From contig CAMLSD010000075.1 in assembly GCA_946482595.1 (NCBI GenBank), positions 1 to 25,304 on the forward strand: DNA of 25,304 bases. The letters run 5' to 3'. This stretch comes from an uncultured Comamonadaceae bacterium. GTDB lineage: Bacteria > Pseudomonadota > Gammaproteobacteria > Burkholderiales > Burkholderiaceae. The notes beneath the pieces are model-generated. The model was not told the DNA's origin. It ran no database searches and worked only from the letters and a program-made list of their open reading frames with translations. Made by a program: the position numbers and the translations under genes. Shown here one piece after another: positions 19,637-25,304 of the stretch (position 1 is its first letter; each line of letters begins with the position of its first letter).

Positions 19637-20314
19637 TCAGGCCGCGATCGGCGGTGTGGCCTTGAGCGTCTGCGCCAGCGAGGCGACCAGCGCCTCGCGC
19701 GCAATGGTGGCGTGCTCTTCGGACAGGCGCGCCGCGCGCTCCCCATCACCCACTGCGATCGCCTCGGCGATGGCAGCGTGTTCATCCCAGATGGTGCTGC
19801 GCCCGTGGCTGTGCTGCAGCACCGCCCCCATCACGCGGCGCAGGTGGATCCAGTGCAGGGCCGCCGTCTCGATGATCAGCGGATTGCCCGAGGCCTCGTA
19901 GATCGCCTGGTGGAAGGCGCTGTCGGCCTCGATCATCGCGCGCACATCCGAGCCGGCCGCCGCGGCCCGGCCTGCGGCAATCAGCGACTGCGGCACCGCG
20001 GATCGCCGCTGCGCCGCCAGACGTGCGGCCAGGGCGTCGAGTGCGCCGCGCACCAGGTAAAGATGCCCGATGCGCACCGGGTCGAGCCGCGCGACCACCA
20101 GCCCGCGGCCCGGCGCCTCTTCGAGCAGGCCTTCTTTCTTGAGCAGGCGCAGCGCCTGCAGCACGGGCGAGCGCGACACGTTCATCTGCTCGGCCAGGTC
20201 TTCCTGCTTGATGCGTGCCCCCGGGGCGAGCGTGCCGTCGCTGATGGCGTCGAGCAAGGCCTTGTAGACCTCATCCACGTAGTCCGTCCGGTTGCCGATT
20301 TTTGCGAGATTCAT
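19637..20314 (-). CDS. GntR-family (FadR/FCD) transcriptional regulator
   Basis: A 225-residue regulator. The N-terminal winged helix (about 10-78) has ISDGTLAPGARIKQEDLAEQ, then NVSRSPVLQALRLLKKEGLL, and the wing APGRGLVV. The C-terminal FCD domain keeps the complete metal-ligand set of the family: Asp131 and His135 in ADSAFHQAIYEASGN, His179 in WDEHAAI, and His201 in SEEHATIA. ATG at 20314 is preferred over the preceding GTG codon. It is the last gene of the minus-strand Rieske operon, 63 nt behind the aldolase-fold gene, and so probably its local repressor. The palindrome upstream of the Rieske gene has the form expected for this subfamily. It ends 18 bp from the convergent SET gene. Confidence 0.93.
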   Translation of the reverse strand: MNLAKIGNRTDYVDEVYKALLDAISDGTLAPGARIKQEDLAEQMNVSRSPVLQALRLLKKEGLLEEAPGRGLVVARLDPVRIGHLYLVRGALDALAARLAAQRRSAVPQSLIAAGRAAAAGSDVRAMIEADSAFHQAIYEASGNPLIIETAALHWIHLRRVMGAVLQHSHGRSTIWDEHAAIAEAIAVGDGERAARLSEEHATIAREALVASLAQTLKATPPIAA

Positions 20315-20377
20315 CACTGCCGCTCTGGTTCAGGCCAAGCCATCACCCTATCAGATGCCCTGCCCGGGCCCGACCGT

Positions 20378-21190
20378 TCAGGTGAACATGTCCGGTTGCG
20401 TGACGGCCAGGTGCTCGTAGATCGGCTGGAAGTGCAGCCAGCCGATGTACTCCGACCCCACATGCTCGCGGCTGTAGCGCGAGCGCTCGGGCGACACCAG
20501 CACCGGCTTGTGGCCGCTCGCCTCCACCAGCAGTTGCTGGCGGCAGCAGCGCTCCAGTGCGATGAACCAGAACGCAGCAGCCTCGATGCTGTGGCGGCTG
20601 GCCGTCAGCAGGCCATGGTTCTGGTGGATCGCCGCCTTCACGTCCTTGAACCAGTCGCACACCGCCAGGCCGGCACGCTCTTCCACCGCCACCTGGCCGG
20701 CTTCGTCCTTGATCACGACATGGTCCTCGAAAAAGGCTGCTGCATCCTGCGAGATCGGCTCGAGCGGGCGCCCGAGTGCCGCAAACGCCGTGCCGTAGAC
20801 AGTGTGCGCATGGCACATCGCCACGATGTCCGCGTGCGCCTCATGCACCGCCGCATGCAGCACGAAACCCGCGCGGTTGATCGCATGCCGGCCCTCGACG
20901 ACACGCCCCTTGTGGTCGGCCAGGATCAGGTTCGACACCTTCACCTGCGCGAAATGCACGCACATCGGGTTGGTCCAGTAGAGCTCGGGATGCTCCGGGT
21001 CGCGGATGGTCAGGTGGCCGGCAAAGCCGTAGTCGAAGCCTTCCAGGGCAAAGGCGCGGCAGGCCGCGACCAGACGCTGCTTGAGGTGCAGGCGTTCGTC
21101 CTCGACCGAATCGAAGGTCGGCCGCTCGGGGAAGATCAGGCCGCTCTGGGTGGGCTCGTAGATCGATCGTTTCGTGACTCTGTCCAGCAT
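20378..21190 (-). CDS. Class II aldolase/adducin-fold enzyme
   Basis: A 270-residue member of the zinc-dependent class II aldolase/adducin family. Metal ligands are His127 and His129 in CHAHTVYG and His192 in QNHGLL. Ungapped counting from the HxH pair places Gly108 where fuculose-phosphate aldolase has its catalytic Glu73, so a FucA-type aldol reaction looks unlikely. Some members with this pattern are aromatic-acid decarboxylases (PhtC-like, acting on dihydroxyphthalate), which would suit a gene in a Rieske oxygenase operon; that is inference. GGAG lies before the ATG. The spacing is 45 nt behind the reductase and 63 nt before the GntR gene, same strand. Confidence 0.85.
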   Translation of the reverse strand: MLDRVTKRSIYEPTQSGLIFPERPTFDSVEDERLHLKQRLVAACRAFALEGFDYGFAGHLTIRDPEHPELYWTNPMCVHFAQVKVSNLILADHKGRVVEGRHAINRAGFVLHAAVHEAHADIVAMCHAHTVYGTAFAALGRPLEPISQDAAAFFEDHVVIKDEAGQVAVEERAGLAVCDWFKDVKAAIHQNHGLLTASRHSIEAAAFWFIALERCCRQQLLVEASGHKPVLVSPERSRYSREHVGSEYIGWLHFQPIYEHLAVTQPDMFT

Positions 21191-21235
21191 GGTGGGGCTC
21201 CGTGAAAAGGTGAAGCGGATGTCGGATGGGTGGCG

Positions 21236-22231
21236 TCAGAGGTCGAGCACCAACACCGGGCTGCGTGCGCGCGAGACACAGACCGTCATGCATTTCGTTC
21301 GCTCGTCATCTGACAGGATGTAGTCGTTGTGCTCGACCTCGCCCGCCAGCACGCCCACCTTGCACGAGCCGCACAGGCCCGACAGGCAGGACGTCGGGAC
21401 GCGATAGCCCGCCAGCTCGATGGCACGCACGATGGTCTGCTCGGCCGCCACCTGCAGGCTGACGCCTCGGCGGGCCAGCCGCACCTCGAACCCACCCGAG
21501 GGCGACGGGGTTGTGGCGGGCACCGGTGGCTTGAAATGCTCGCAGTGCACCGTGCCGGCCGCCCAGTGCGCGCTGGCATCTGCACAGGCCTGCATGAAAC
21601 CGGCGGGGCCGCAGTGGTACAGATGTGTGCCTGCGGCCGGCTCGCGCAGCAGGCCGGCGATGTCCAGGCCCCGGGCCGGATCCCCGTGGTCGAAGTGCAG
21701 GTGCAGCCGGCCCGGTGGCAGCAGGGCCCGCAGCTCGCTCAGGAAGGCGGCATGGCGTGGCGTGCGCGCGCAGTAGTGCAGCTCGAACGAGGCGCCTTGA
21801 CGACACAGCTCATGGGCCATGGCCTTGAGCGGCGTGATGCCGATGCCGCCGGCCAGCAGCACCGAATGCCGGGCACCGGGCACCAGCGCAAAGGCCTGGC
21901 GGGGGTGGCCGACCTGCAGCATGTCCGCCACCCGCACCCGCTCATGCATCGCCTGCGAGCCGCCGCGGCCCGCACGTTCTCGCAACACACCCAGCAGCCA
22001 GTGCGAGCGGTCGCCCGGATCGCCGGCCAGCGAGTACGAGCGCACGGTCCCTCCGGGCAGGTGCACGTCGACATGCGCACCTGCGGCCACGGGGGGCAGC
22101 TCGGCGCCGTCACGATCGGCCAGCTCGAAGCTCAGGATGCCCTCGGCCTGCAGCCGGATCGCGCGCACCTGGAGCGCCCGTGTGGCCGCCTCGCCCGGTG
22201 CGAGCACCTGCGGTGCCACCGCGGCATTCAT
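21236..22231 (-). CDS. Rieske oxygenase reductase (FMN and plant-type 2Fe-2S)
   Basis: A 331-residue electron-transfer protein of the phthalate dioxygenase reductase/VanB class. It passes electrons from NAD(P)H through FMN and a 2Fe-2S cluster to the oxygenase. The flavin-binding segment RSYSLAG is at 64-70, the nucleotide-binding loop GGIGITP at 128-134, and HCGPAGFM at 206-213. The C-terminal ferredoxin domain has cluster ligands Cys282, Cys287, Cys290 (CLSGLCGSC) and Cys318. ATG at 22231 overlaps the Rieske stop by 4 nt (ATGA), with GGAGG about 9 nt upstream, so it is translationally coupled to its partner. The longer open frame upstream lies within the Rieske gene and has no family similarity. 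Confidence 0.95.
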   Translation of the reverse strand: MNAAVAPQVLAPGEAATRALQVRAIRLQAEGILSFELADRDGAELPPVAAGAHVDVHLPGGTVRSYSLAGDPGDRSHWLLGVLRERAGRGGSQAMHERVRVADMLQVGHPRQAFALVPGARHSVLLAGGIGITPLKAMAHELCRQGASFELHYCARTPRHAAFLSELRALLPPGRLHLHFDHGDPARGLDIAGLLREPAAGTHLYHCGPAGFMQACADASAHWAAGTVHCEHFKPPVPATTPSPSGGFEVRLARRGVSLQVAAEQTIVRAIELAGYRVPTSCLSGLCGSCKVGVLAGEVEHNDYILSDDERTKCMTVCVSRARSPVLVLDL

Positions 22232-23766
22232 GCCTGCCTCCGTGCCAGCACCTCCTGCTGCAGCCCCTCCAGGCAATCCCGCACGTAGCGCTCCCGCTCG
22301 GGGCCGGTCATCGTGTCGGCCGCCGTGAGGATCTGCACCACCTGGCGGGCCAGATGGCGCCGCAGCGTCACTTCCTCTTCCTCGGTGCGGCCGAGCGGCA
22401 GGTCGAACACGTTGCCGGAGCAGTAGCTGTTGGGTGCGCCGCCACAGTCGCGCAGCCACTGGGCAAACTGCTGCGGCCCGGCCTGCGGGTTGCTGCCGCG
22501 CACGGCATCGCGCAGCAGCTTGCGGAACATGTACAGGCCCGCATCGAAGCGCGTGGGGTGCTCCAGCGCGTGGACGGCGATCGGCCGCTGGCTGACGATG
22601 GCTTCGTAGTCGCCGGGCGCGTACTGGCAGTCCTTGTAGTGGGCGCGTGCACGGTGGTCCGCCGGGATGGGCGGCATGTCTTCGAGCTTGTACGAACCAA
22701 AGCGCTCCGGGCGACGCATGGCCACCTGGCCTTCGAGGAAGTCGATGGTTTCATACCCCACCAGACGCCTGTCGCCGATGCCGCGCGTGTCGATGCCCGG
22801 GCCCATCACCCGCCAGCCGATCATCTTGCTGTTCAGGTCGTCCACCGGCACCGTCCAGCGGATCATGTGGAAACGGCCGAACAGCTTTTTGCTGCGTCCG
22901 TCTTCGGAGGTGTAGGCGTGCAGGCTCAGATTGGGCAGCACCTGATGCTGGACGCGGATGTACATGTGATCATCGTCCGAGCGGCGCGCACCGGCACATG
23001 CCAGGCCACGGCCGCCATGGATCGGCACGAAGTGCATGTCGGGCGGCACTTCCATCGCTGCCGAGCCGACCTCGTCGAAGGTCGTGCCCTGATAGTGGCC
23101 ACCGGTCACCTGCCGCTTCGCGTGCAAGGCCATCGTGTGGTAGTTGTCTGCGGCGTTGTCCTGCACCTGCAGCCAGTTGCAGTGCTGGAAGTTGCTGTAA
23201 GGCACCAGCTCGTCGCCCTCGGCCACCGTGAAGTTGCCCTCCCACTCCGGGAAGGGCGGCTCTTCGTCGGGCGGGCCCATGTAGGCGAACACCAGGCCGT
23301 GCCGCTCGAATGCCTTGTAGGCCCCCTGCCGGATCGAACACCGGTAGCGTTCACCCTCCTCTTCCTCGCCCTGCGGGAAGGGCACACGCAGGCAGGTGCC
23401 GTCGATGTCGAACACCATGCCGTGATAGCAGCATGAAATGCCGCGCGCCTCGATCTTGCCGTACTCGAGCGAGGCTCCGCGGTGCACGCAATGCGCATGC
23501 AGCAGCCCGACCCGGCCACTGCCATCACGGAAAGCCACAAGCTCCTCACCCAGGATCATCAGGAAGCGAGGCGTGTCGGTCAGCTCCATCGACATGCACA
23601 CCGGGTGCCAGAAGCGGCGCATGTACTCCCCGGTGGGGGTGCCGGGCCCGACCTCGGTCAGCTCCGGGTCATGCCCGGGAACCTTGTTGGTGTAGTAGCC
23701 GCCATAAGGCACCAGCTTCTTCTCGGTCGTCACGTCGGGTGGGCTGTGCGGGTCACGCATGTTCAT
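22228..23766 (-). CDS. Aromatic-ring Rieske oxygenase, alpha subunit
   Basis: Oxygenase component of a two-component Rieske non-haem iron system, 512 residues. The Rieske 2Fe-2S site is Cys93-x-His95 in AHCVHRGASLEY and Cys112-x2-His115 in SCCYHGMVF. The catalytic iron site is in QDNAADNYHTMALH, with bridging Asp207 and ligands His210 and His215. No beta subunit gene is present, as in phthalate, vanillate and related alpha-only oxygenases. The ATG at 23766 was chosen because AAGG precedes it and the upstream frame runs through the promoter palindrome; a second ATG lies two codons inside. Typical reactions are ring cis-dihydroxylation or O-demethylation of aromatic acids, but the substrate cannot be read from sequence. 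First gene of the operon. Confidence 0.93.
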   Translation of the reverse strand: MNMRDPHSPPDVTTEKKLVPYGGYYTNKVPGHDPELTEVGPGTPTGEYMRRFWHPVCMSMELTDTPRFLMILGEELVAFRDGSGRVGLLHAHCVHRGASLEYGKIEARGISCCYHGMVFDIDGTCLRVPFPQGEEEEGERYRCSIRQGAYKAFERHGLVFAYMGPPDEEPPFPEWEGNFTVAEGDELVPYSNFQHCNWLQVQDNAADNYHTMALHAKRQVTGGHYQGTTFDEVGSAAMEVPPDMHFVPIHGGRGLACAGARRSDDDHMYIRVQHQVLPNLSLHAYTSEDGRSKKLFGRFHMIRWTVPVDDLNSKMIGWRVMGPGIDTRGIGDRRLVGYETIDFLEGQVAMRRPERFGSYKLEDMPPIPADHRARAHYKDCQYAPGDYEAIVSQRPIAVHALEHPTRFDAGLYMFRKLLRDAVRGSNPQAGPQQFAQWLRDCGGAPNSYCSGNVFDLPLGRTEEEEVTLRRHLARQVVQILTAADTMTGPERERYVRDCLEGLQQEVLARRQA

Positions 23767-23805
23767 GGAGCGCCTTTGCTGAAGGATGAGACCGGTCATC
23801 AGCAC

Positions 23806-23838
23806 ACCGTATTCGGCATACCGTATTCTGTATACAGA
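23806..23838 (-). promoter_or_regulatory. GntR/FCD-type operator and direct repeat before the Rieske operon
   Basis: TCTGTATACAGA at 23827-23838 is a perfect 12-bp palindrome with the t-GTA-TAC-a core described for FadR-subfamily GntR regulators. It overlaps the second of two 14-bp direct repeats, ACCGTATTCGGCAT at 23806-23819 and ACCGTATTCTGTAT at 23820-23833, which share 12 of 14 bases. The first repeat also contains GTAT-N5-ATAC (23809-23821). The site is about 60 nt upstream of the Rieske start codon, where a repressor would block transcription. The likely ligand is the GntR protein encoded last in the same operon. Confidence 0.6.
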
Positions 23839-23963
23839 GATTAGCGGTTCTGTGGCAGGCAACAGCCCGGGGTTACCCTCGGTCAGGGCGCAAGGACCAC
23901 GAGATGGTCCCCCCGGAACGAAGCATCCCGCGCCATCAACGACTTGCGCGGGAAGAAGGCCAG

Positions 23964-24147
23964 GTGAAGCTGTCGACCAGCGTCCCGCTCCAGGTACGCA
24001 AGCGCGGCGCCGCCACGGTGGCGGAACGCTCGGAAGGGGTGGTCGGGAGCCGGCCAGCGTCGCCCGCCAGATCGACCCGCCTTTGCCGGTCGCGCTGACG
24101 CGGGCCTTCCATCGGCAGCAACGGCTCGACGACGGCCTGATCACAAT
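23964..24147 (+). pseudogene. Frameshifted remnant of a recombinase-associated protein
   Basis: Two adjacent stretches in different plus-strand frames read like one protein. The first, from the GTG at 23964, gives LSTSVPLQVRKRGAAT. The second, from about 24047 in another frame, gives EPASVARQIDPPLPVALTRA followed by FHRQQRLDDGLI. Together they resemble the basic region and the start of the helix-turn-helix part of proteins found with phage-type site-specific recombinases, where an RKRG strand, an ID-P-L-ALTRAF-WQ-L-DG helix and a resolvase-like helix-turn-helix occur in that order. The reading frame shifts near 24040-24047 and the coding sense stops at the 80-bp repeat. The family is recalled from pattern, not searched. 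Confidence 0.4.
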
Positions 24148-24150
24148 GAA

Positions 24151-24384
24151 CGCCGGGCCGCCCTAAGTTTCCCTGACCCCCTCGGGGGGGGCTGGGCGCA
24201 GCCCGGCCCTGGGGGCGCTCACAAGGAAACGCCGGGCCGTCCCAAGTTTCCTTGACCCCCGCGGGGGGCGGGCTGGGCGCAGCCCGGCCCTGGGGGCGCT
24301 CACAAGGAAACGCCGGGCCGCCCCAAGTTTCCTTGACCCCCTCGGGGGGCGGGCTGGGCGCAGCCCGGCCCTGGGGGCGCTCAC
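24151..24384. repeat. Three tandem copies of an approximately 80-bp palindromic repeat
   Basis: Copies start with CGCCGGGCCG at 24151, 24230 and 24311, so unit lengths are 79 and 81 bp, and the third ends near 24384 with GCGCTCAC. Copies 2 and 3 are nearly identical; copy 1 differs more (CCCTAAGTTTCCCTGACC in place of CCCAAGTTTCCTTGACC). Each unit holds the hairpin GGGCTG-GGCG-CAGCCC. The junctions before copies 2 and 3 carry a 9-bp inverted pair CAAGGAAAC and GTTTCCTTG (24222-24230 with 24246-24254; 24303-24311 with 24327-24335). No gene, spacer or leader accompanies them. They look like an intergenic repeat family that has duplicated in place. Confidence 0.85.
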
Positions 24385-24527
24385 GAGCAACAGCGAGAGC
24401 GCCCAACGCAAAGGCCTGCGCCACTCGCTGGTCAGCGACCCGCTACGCCCGACGCTGCTGGATGGGGCGTGGCTCAACACGCTCCGAGGACGCCACCCTT
24501 TCAGGGTTCCGGCTCCTCGGCATCGCA
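24385..24527. other. Intergenic stretch with no supported gene
   Basis: Between the 80-bp repeats and the stop codon of the toxin gene. One plus-strand frame reads LVSDPLRPTLLDGAWLNTLR, which has protein-like composition and could be a further fragment of decayed mobile DNA. There is no start signal, no ribosome binding site and no recognisable family, so no gene is called. No terminator with a T-run is seen. Confidence 0.4.
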
Positions 24528-24908
24528 TCACGCTGCGGGGATCGCGAAAGACCGCAGCCAGGGGTCAAGGTGGGCGATGTCAAATGTTCCGGTCTCGAAC
24601 ATAGAGATCATCTCGGCGTGAATCTGCATCGGAGCACGATGCAAGCGCCAGCCATTGATGCGCAAGAACACATCAGCAGCGGCGAAGGCGATGCGTTTGT
24701 TGCCATCAACGAATGGATGGTTGATTGCCAAGCTTTCCAGGAGCGCGGCCGCTTCGGCCACGATGTCGTCGTAGTAGCCGGTCTGCGGGCGGAACAAGGC
24801 GGCCTCCAGCGCACCCGGATCACGCACACCCGGTGCGCCGCCGTAACGCTGCATCAGCACAGTGTGCATGCCGAGCACGTCGGCCACGGTCAAGTAATCG
24901 CGCGGCAC
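24528..24908 (-). CDS. Doc/Fic-family death-on-curing toxin
   Basis: A 126-residue toxin of the Doc branch of the Fic fold. The active-site loop is HPFVDGNKR with His64, Lys71 and Arg72, matching the Doc consensus (phage P1 Doc has ANKR where this has GNKR). The N-terminal YLTVADVLGMH and GVRDPGALEAAL segments are also typical of Doc. P1 Doc phosphorylates elongation factor Tu and stops translation; the same activity is inferred here. The start is GTG, 3 nt after the TAA of the antitoxin gene on the same strand, the usual antitoxin-first order. All catalytic residues are present, so the toxin looks intact. Confidence 0.9.
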   Translation of the reverse strand: MPRDYLTVADVLGMHTVLMQRYGGAPGVRDPGALEAALFRPQTGYYDDIVAEAAALLESLAINHPFVDGNKRIAFAAADVFLRINGWRLHRAPMQIHAEMISMFETGTFDIAHLDPWLRSFAIPAA

Positions 24909-24911
24909 GGC

Positions 24912-25142
24912 TTACTTGGCCAGTTCACGGTAGAGGCTGTCGAACTCATCCAGGCTTGACGCGAACGAGGCCATGACGTGGCGACGGGGACGTTCCTTTT
25001 GTTGGCGGTCGATGTACTCGCGCAGGGCGTCATCCAGCACCGCCTGGAACTGGCGTCCCTGGCTCTCTGCGATCTGGCGCAACGCCGCGAGGACGTCGGG
25101 CGCGGCCTGGGAGGAAAATTTCTCGCGAACGGCAGTCGTCAT
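24912..25142 (-). CDS. Ribbon-helix-helix-like antitoxin of the Doc toxin
   Basis: A 76-residue protein directly ahead of the toxin gene. The N-terminal half (about 1-45) has a short strand-like segment followed by DVLAALRQIAESQGRQFQAV and LDDALREYID helices, as in CopG/Arc-type ribbon-helix-helix DNA-binding antitoxins. The C-terminal half (RRHVMASFASSLDEFDSLYRE) is the expected toxin-binding tail. It is not recognisably Phd, the usual partner of Doc. ATG at 25142 was chosen because GGAGAGGG lies just upstream; in-frame ATGs at 25157 and 25154 are alternatives. It likely neutralises the toxin and represses the pair through the array at 25154-25180. Confidence 0.75.
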   Translation of the reverse strand: MTTAVREKFSSQAAPDVLAALRQIAESQGRQFQAVLDDALREYIDRQQKERPRRHVMASFASSLDEFDSLYRELAK

Positions 25143-25153
25143 GGCCCTCTCCA

Positions 25154-25180
25154 TCATGATTCATCTTGATGTTTCATGAT
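25154..25180. promoter_or_regulatory. Palindromic operator-like array before the antitoxin gene
   Basis: TCATGAT occurs at 25154-25160 and again at 25174-25180, exactly 20 bp apart, and each contains the palindrome TCATGA. Between them lies CATC-TT-GATG (25162-25171). Two helical turns between equal sites on one face of the DNA suits cooperative binding by a ribbon-helix-helix dimer. The array covers the region just upstream of the antitoxin start, and TATCAT on the minus strand at its outer edge could be part of a -10 element. Confidence 0.5.
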
Positions 25181-25200
25181 AGAGGAAGATGGGAGCATTT

Positions 25201-25304
25201 GCCACCGTGTGAATAGCGTTCGATACCCTTCCGGTGGCCTTGGTTGACAGTGAATCGGCGCGCGTAAGTTGTTGATTTTTATAAGGGGATACCTGCGCCT
25301 ACCC
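25201..25304. other. Right-edge intergenic DNA
   Basis: No gene is seen. It has a 7-bp inverted pair, GCCACCG at 25201-25207 and CGGTGGC at 25232-25238, with a 24-nt loop. The last 40 bases are more AT-rich than the rest of the window (GTTGATTTTTATAAGG), which suggests a promoter or a boundary of different DNA that continues beyond the edge. Confidence 0.3.

Noticed and set aside
19712..23436. Long plus-strand open frames opposite gntR, the aldolase-fold gene, the reductase and the Rieske gene
   Set aside because: All motifs lie on the minus strand; plus-strand products are low-complexity shadows.
24151..24384. CRISPR array
   Set aside because: The whole 80-bp unit repeats with no unique spacers, only three copies, and no cas genes in the window.
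25201..25238. Terminator from the GCCACCG/CGGTGGC inverted pair
   Set aside because: The loop is 24 nt, the stem only 7 bp and no T-run follows on either strand.
25244..25285. Sigma-70 promoter from TTGACA at 25244 and TATAAG at 25280
   Set aside because: The gap is 30 nt, far from the needed 16-18, and any gene it served lies outside the window.

Overview
The window is about 25 kb of GC-rich chromosomal DNA that reads as Burkholderiales (Betaproteobacteria), probably near the Leptothrix/Sphaerotilus/Rubrivivax group. Grounds are gene order and protein style: ppc divergent from hemC-hemD, fliE divergent from fliFGHIJK, QseBC-like regulators, and Burkholderiales-type short palindromic repeats. 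The species cannot be fixed from the sequence alone.

Layout, left to right. (1) 1-4918: a paired-hairpin repeat, then ppc (minus) divergent from an overlapping hemC-hemD pair (plus), for anaplerosis and tetrapyrrole synthesis. (2) 4878-7293: an AraC-type regulator divergent from a cytochrome P450. (3) 7328-14774: a flagellar basal body and export block, with fliE alone on minus and fliF-G-H-I-J-K on plus. It ends in an 8-bp microsatellite that begins inside the fliK stop codon. (4) 14831-16705: a minus-strand pair made of a stripped-down relative of molybdenum hydroxylase large subunits (IorB-like) and a LysR regulator 3 nt behind it. (5) 16847-19618: a divergent OmpR-type response regulator and its histidine kinase, with a PmrA/QseB-type box in the promoter, followed by a small SET-domain protein with an intact post-SET cysteine set. 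(6) 19637-23766: a four-gene minus-strand unit coding for a Rieske oxygenase, its FMN/2Fe-2S reductase, a class II aldolase-fold enzyme and a GntR/FCD regulator. A TGTATACA-type palindrome lies upstream. (7) 23767-24527: a region with no intact gene, holding that promoter, a frameshifted remnant of a recombinase-associated protein and three copies of an 80-bp repeat. (8) 24528-25142: a toxin-antitoxin pair, a Doc/Fic toxin behind a small ribbon-helix-helix-like antitoxin, with a palindromic operator-like array over the antitoxin start.

How the parts work together. The core left half (ppc, hemCD, fli) is ordinary. The right half is accessory in character: regulators beside single enzymes, one oxygenase operon, decayed mobile DNA and a toxin-antitoxin pair. 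The best candidates for undescribed biology are the reduced IorB-like protein and its regulatory neighbourhood, the Rieske/reductase/aldolase-fold operon of unknown substrate, and the bacterial SET protein. Nothing in the window amounts to a clearly new multi-gene system.
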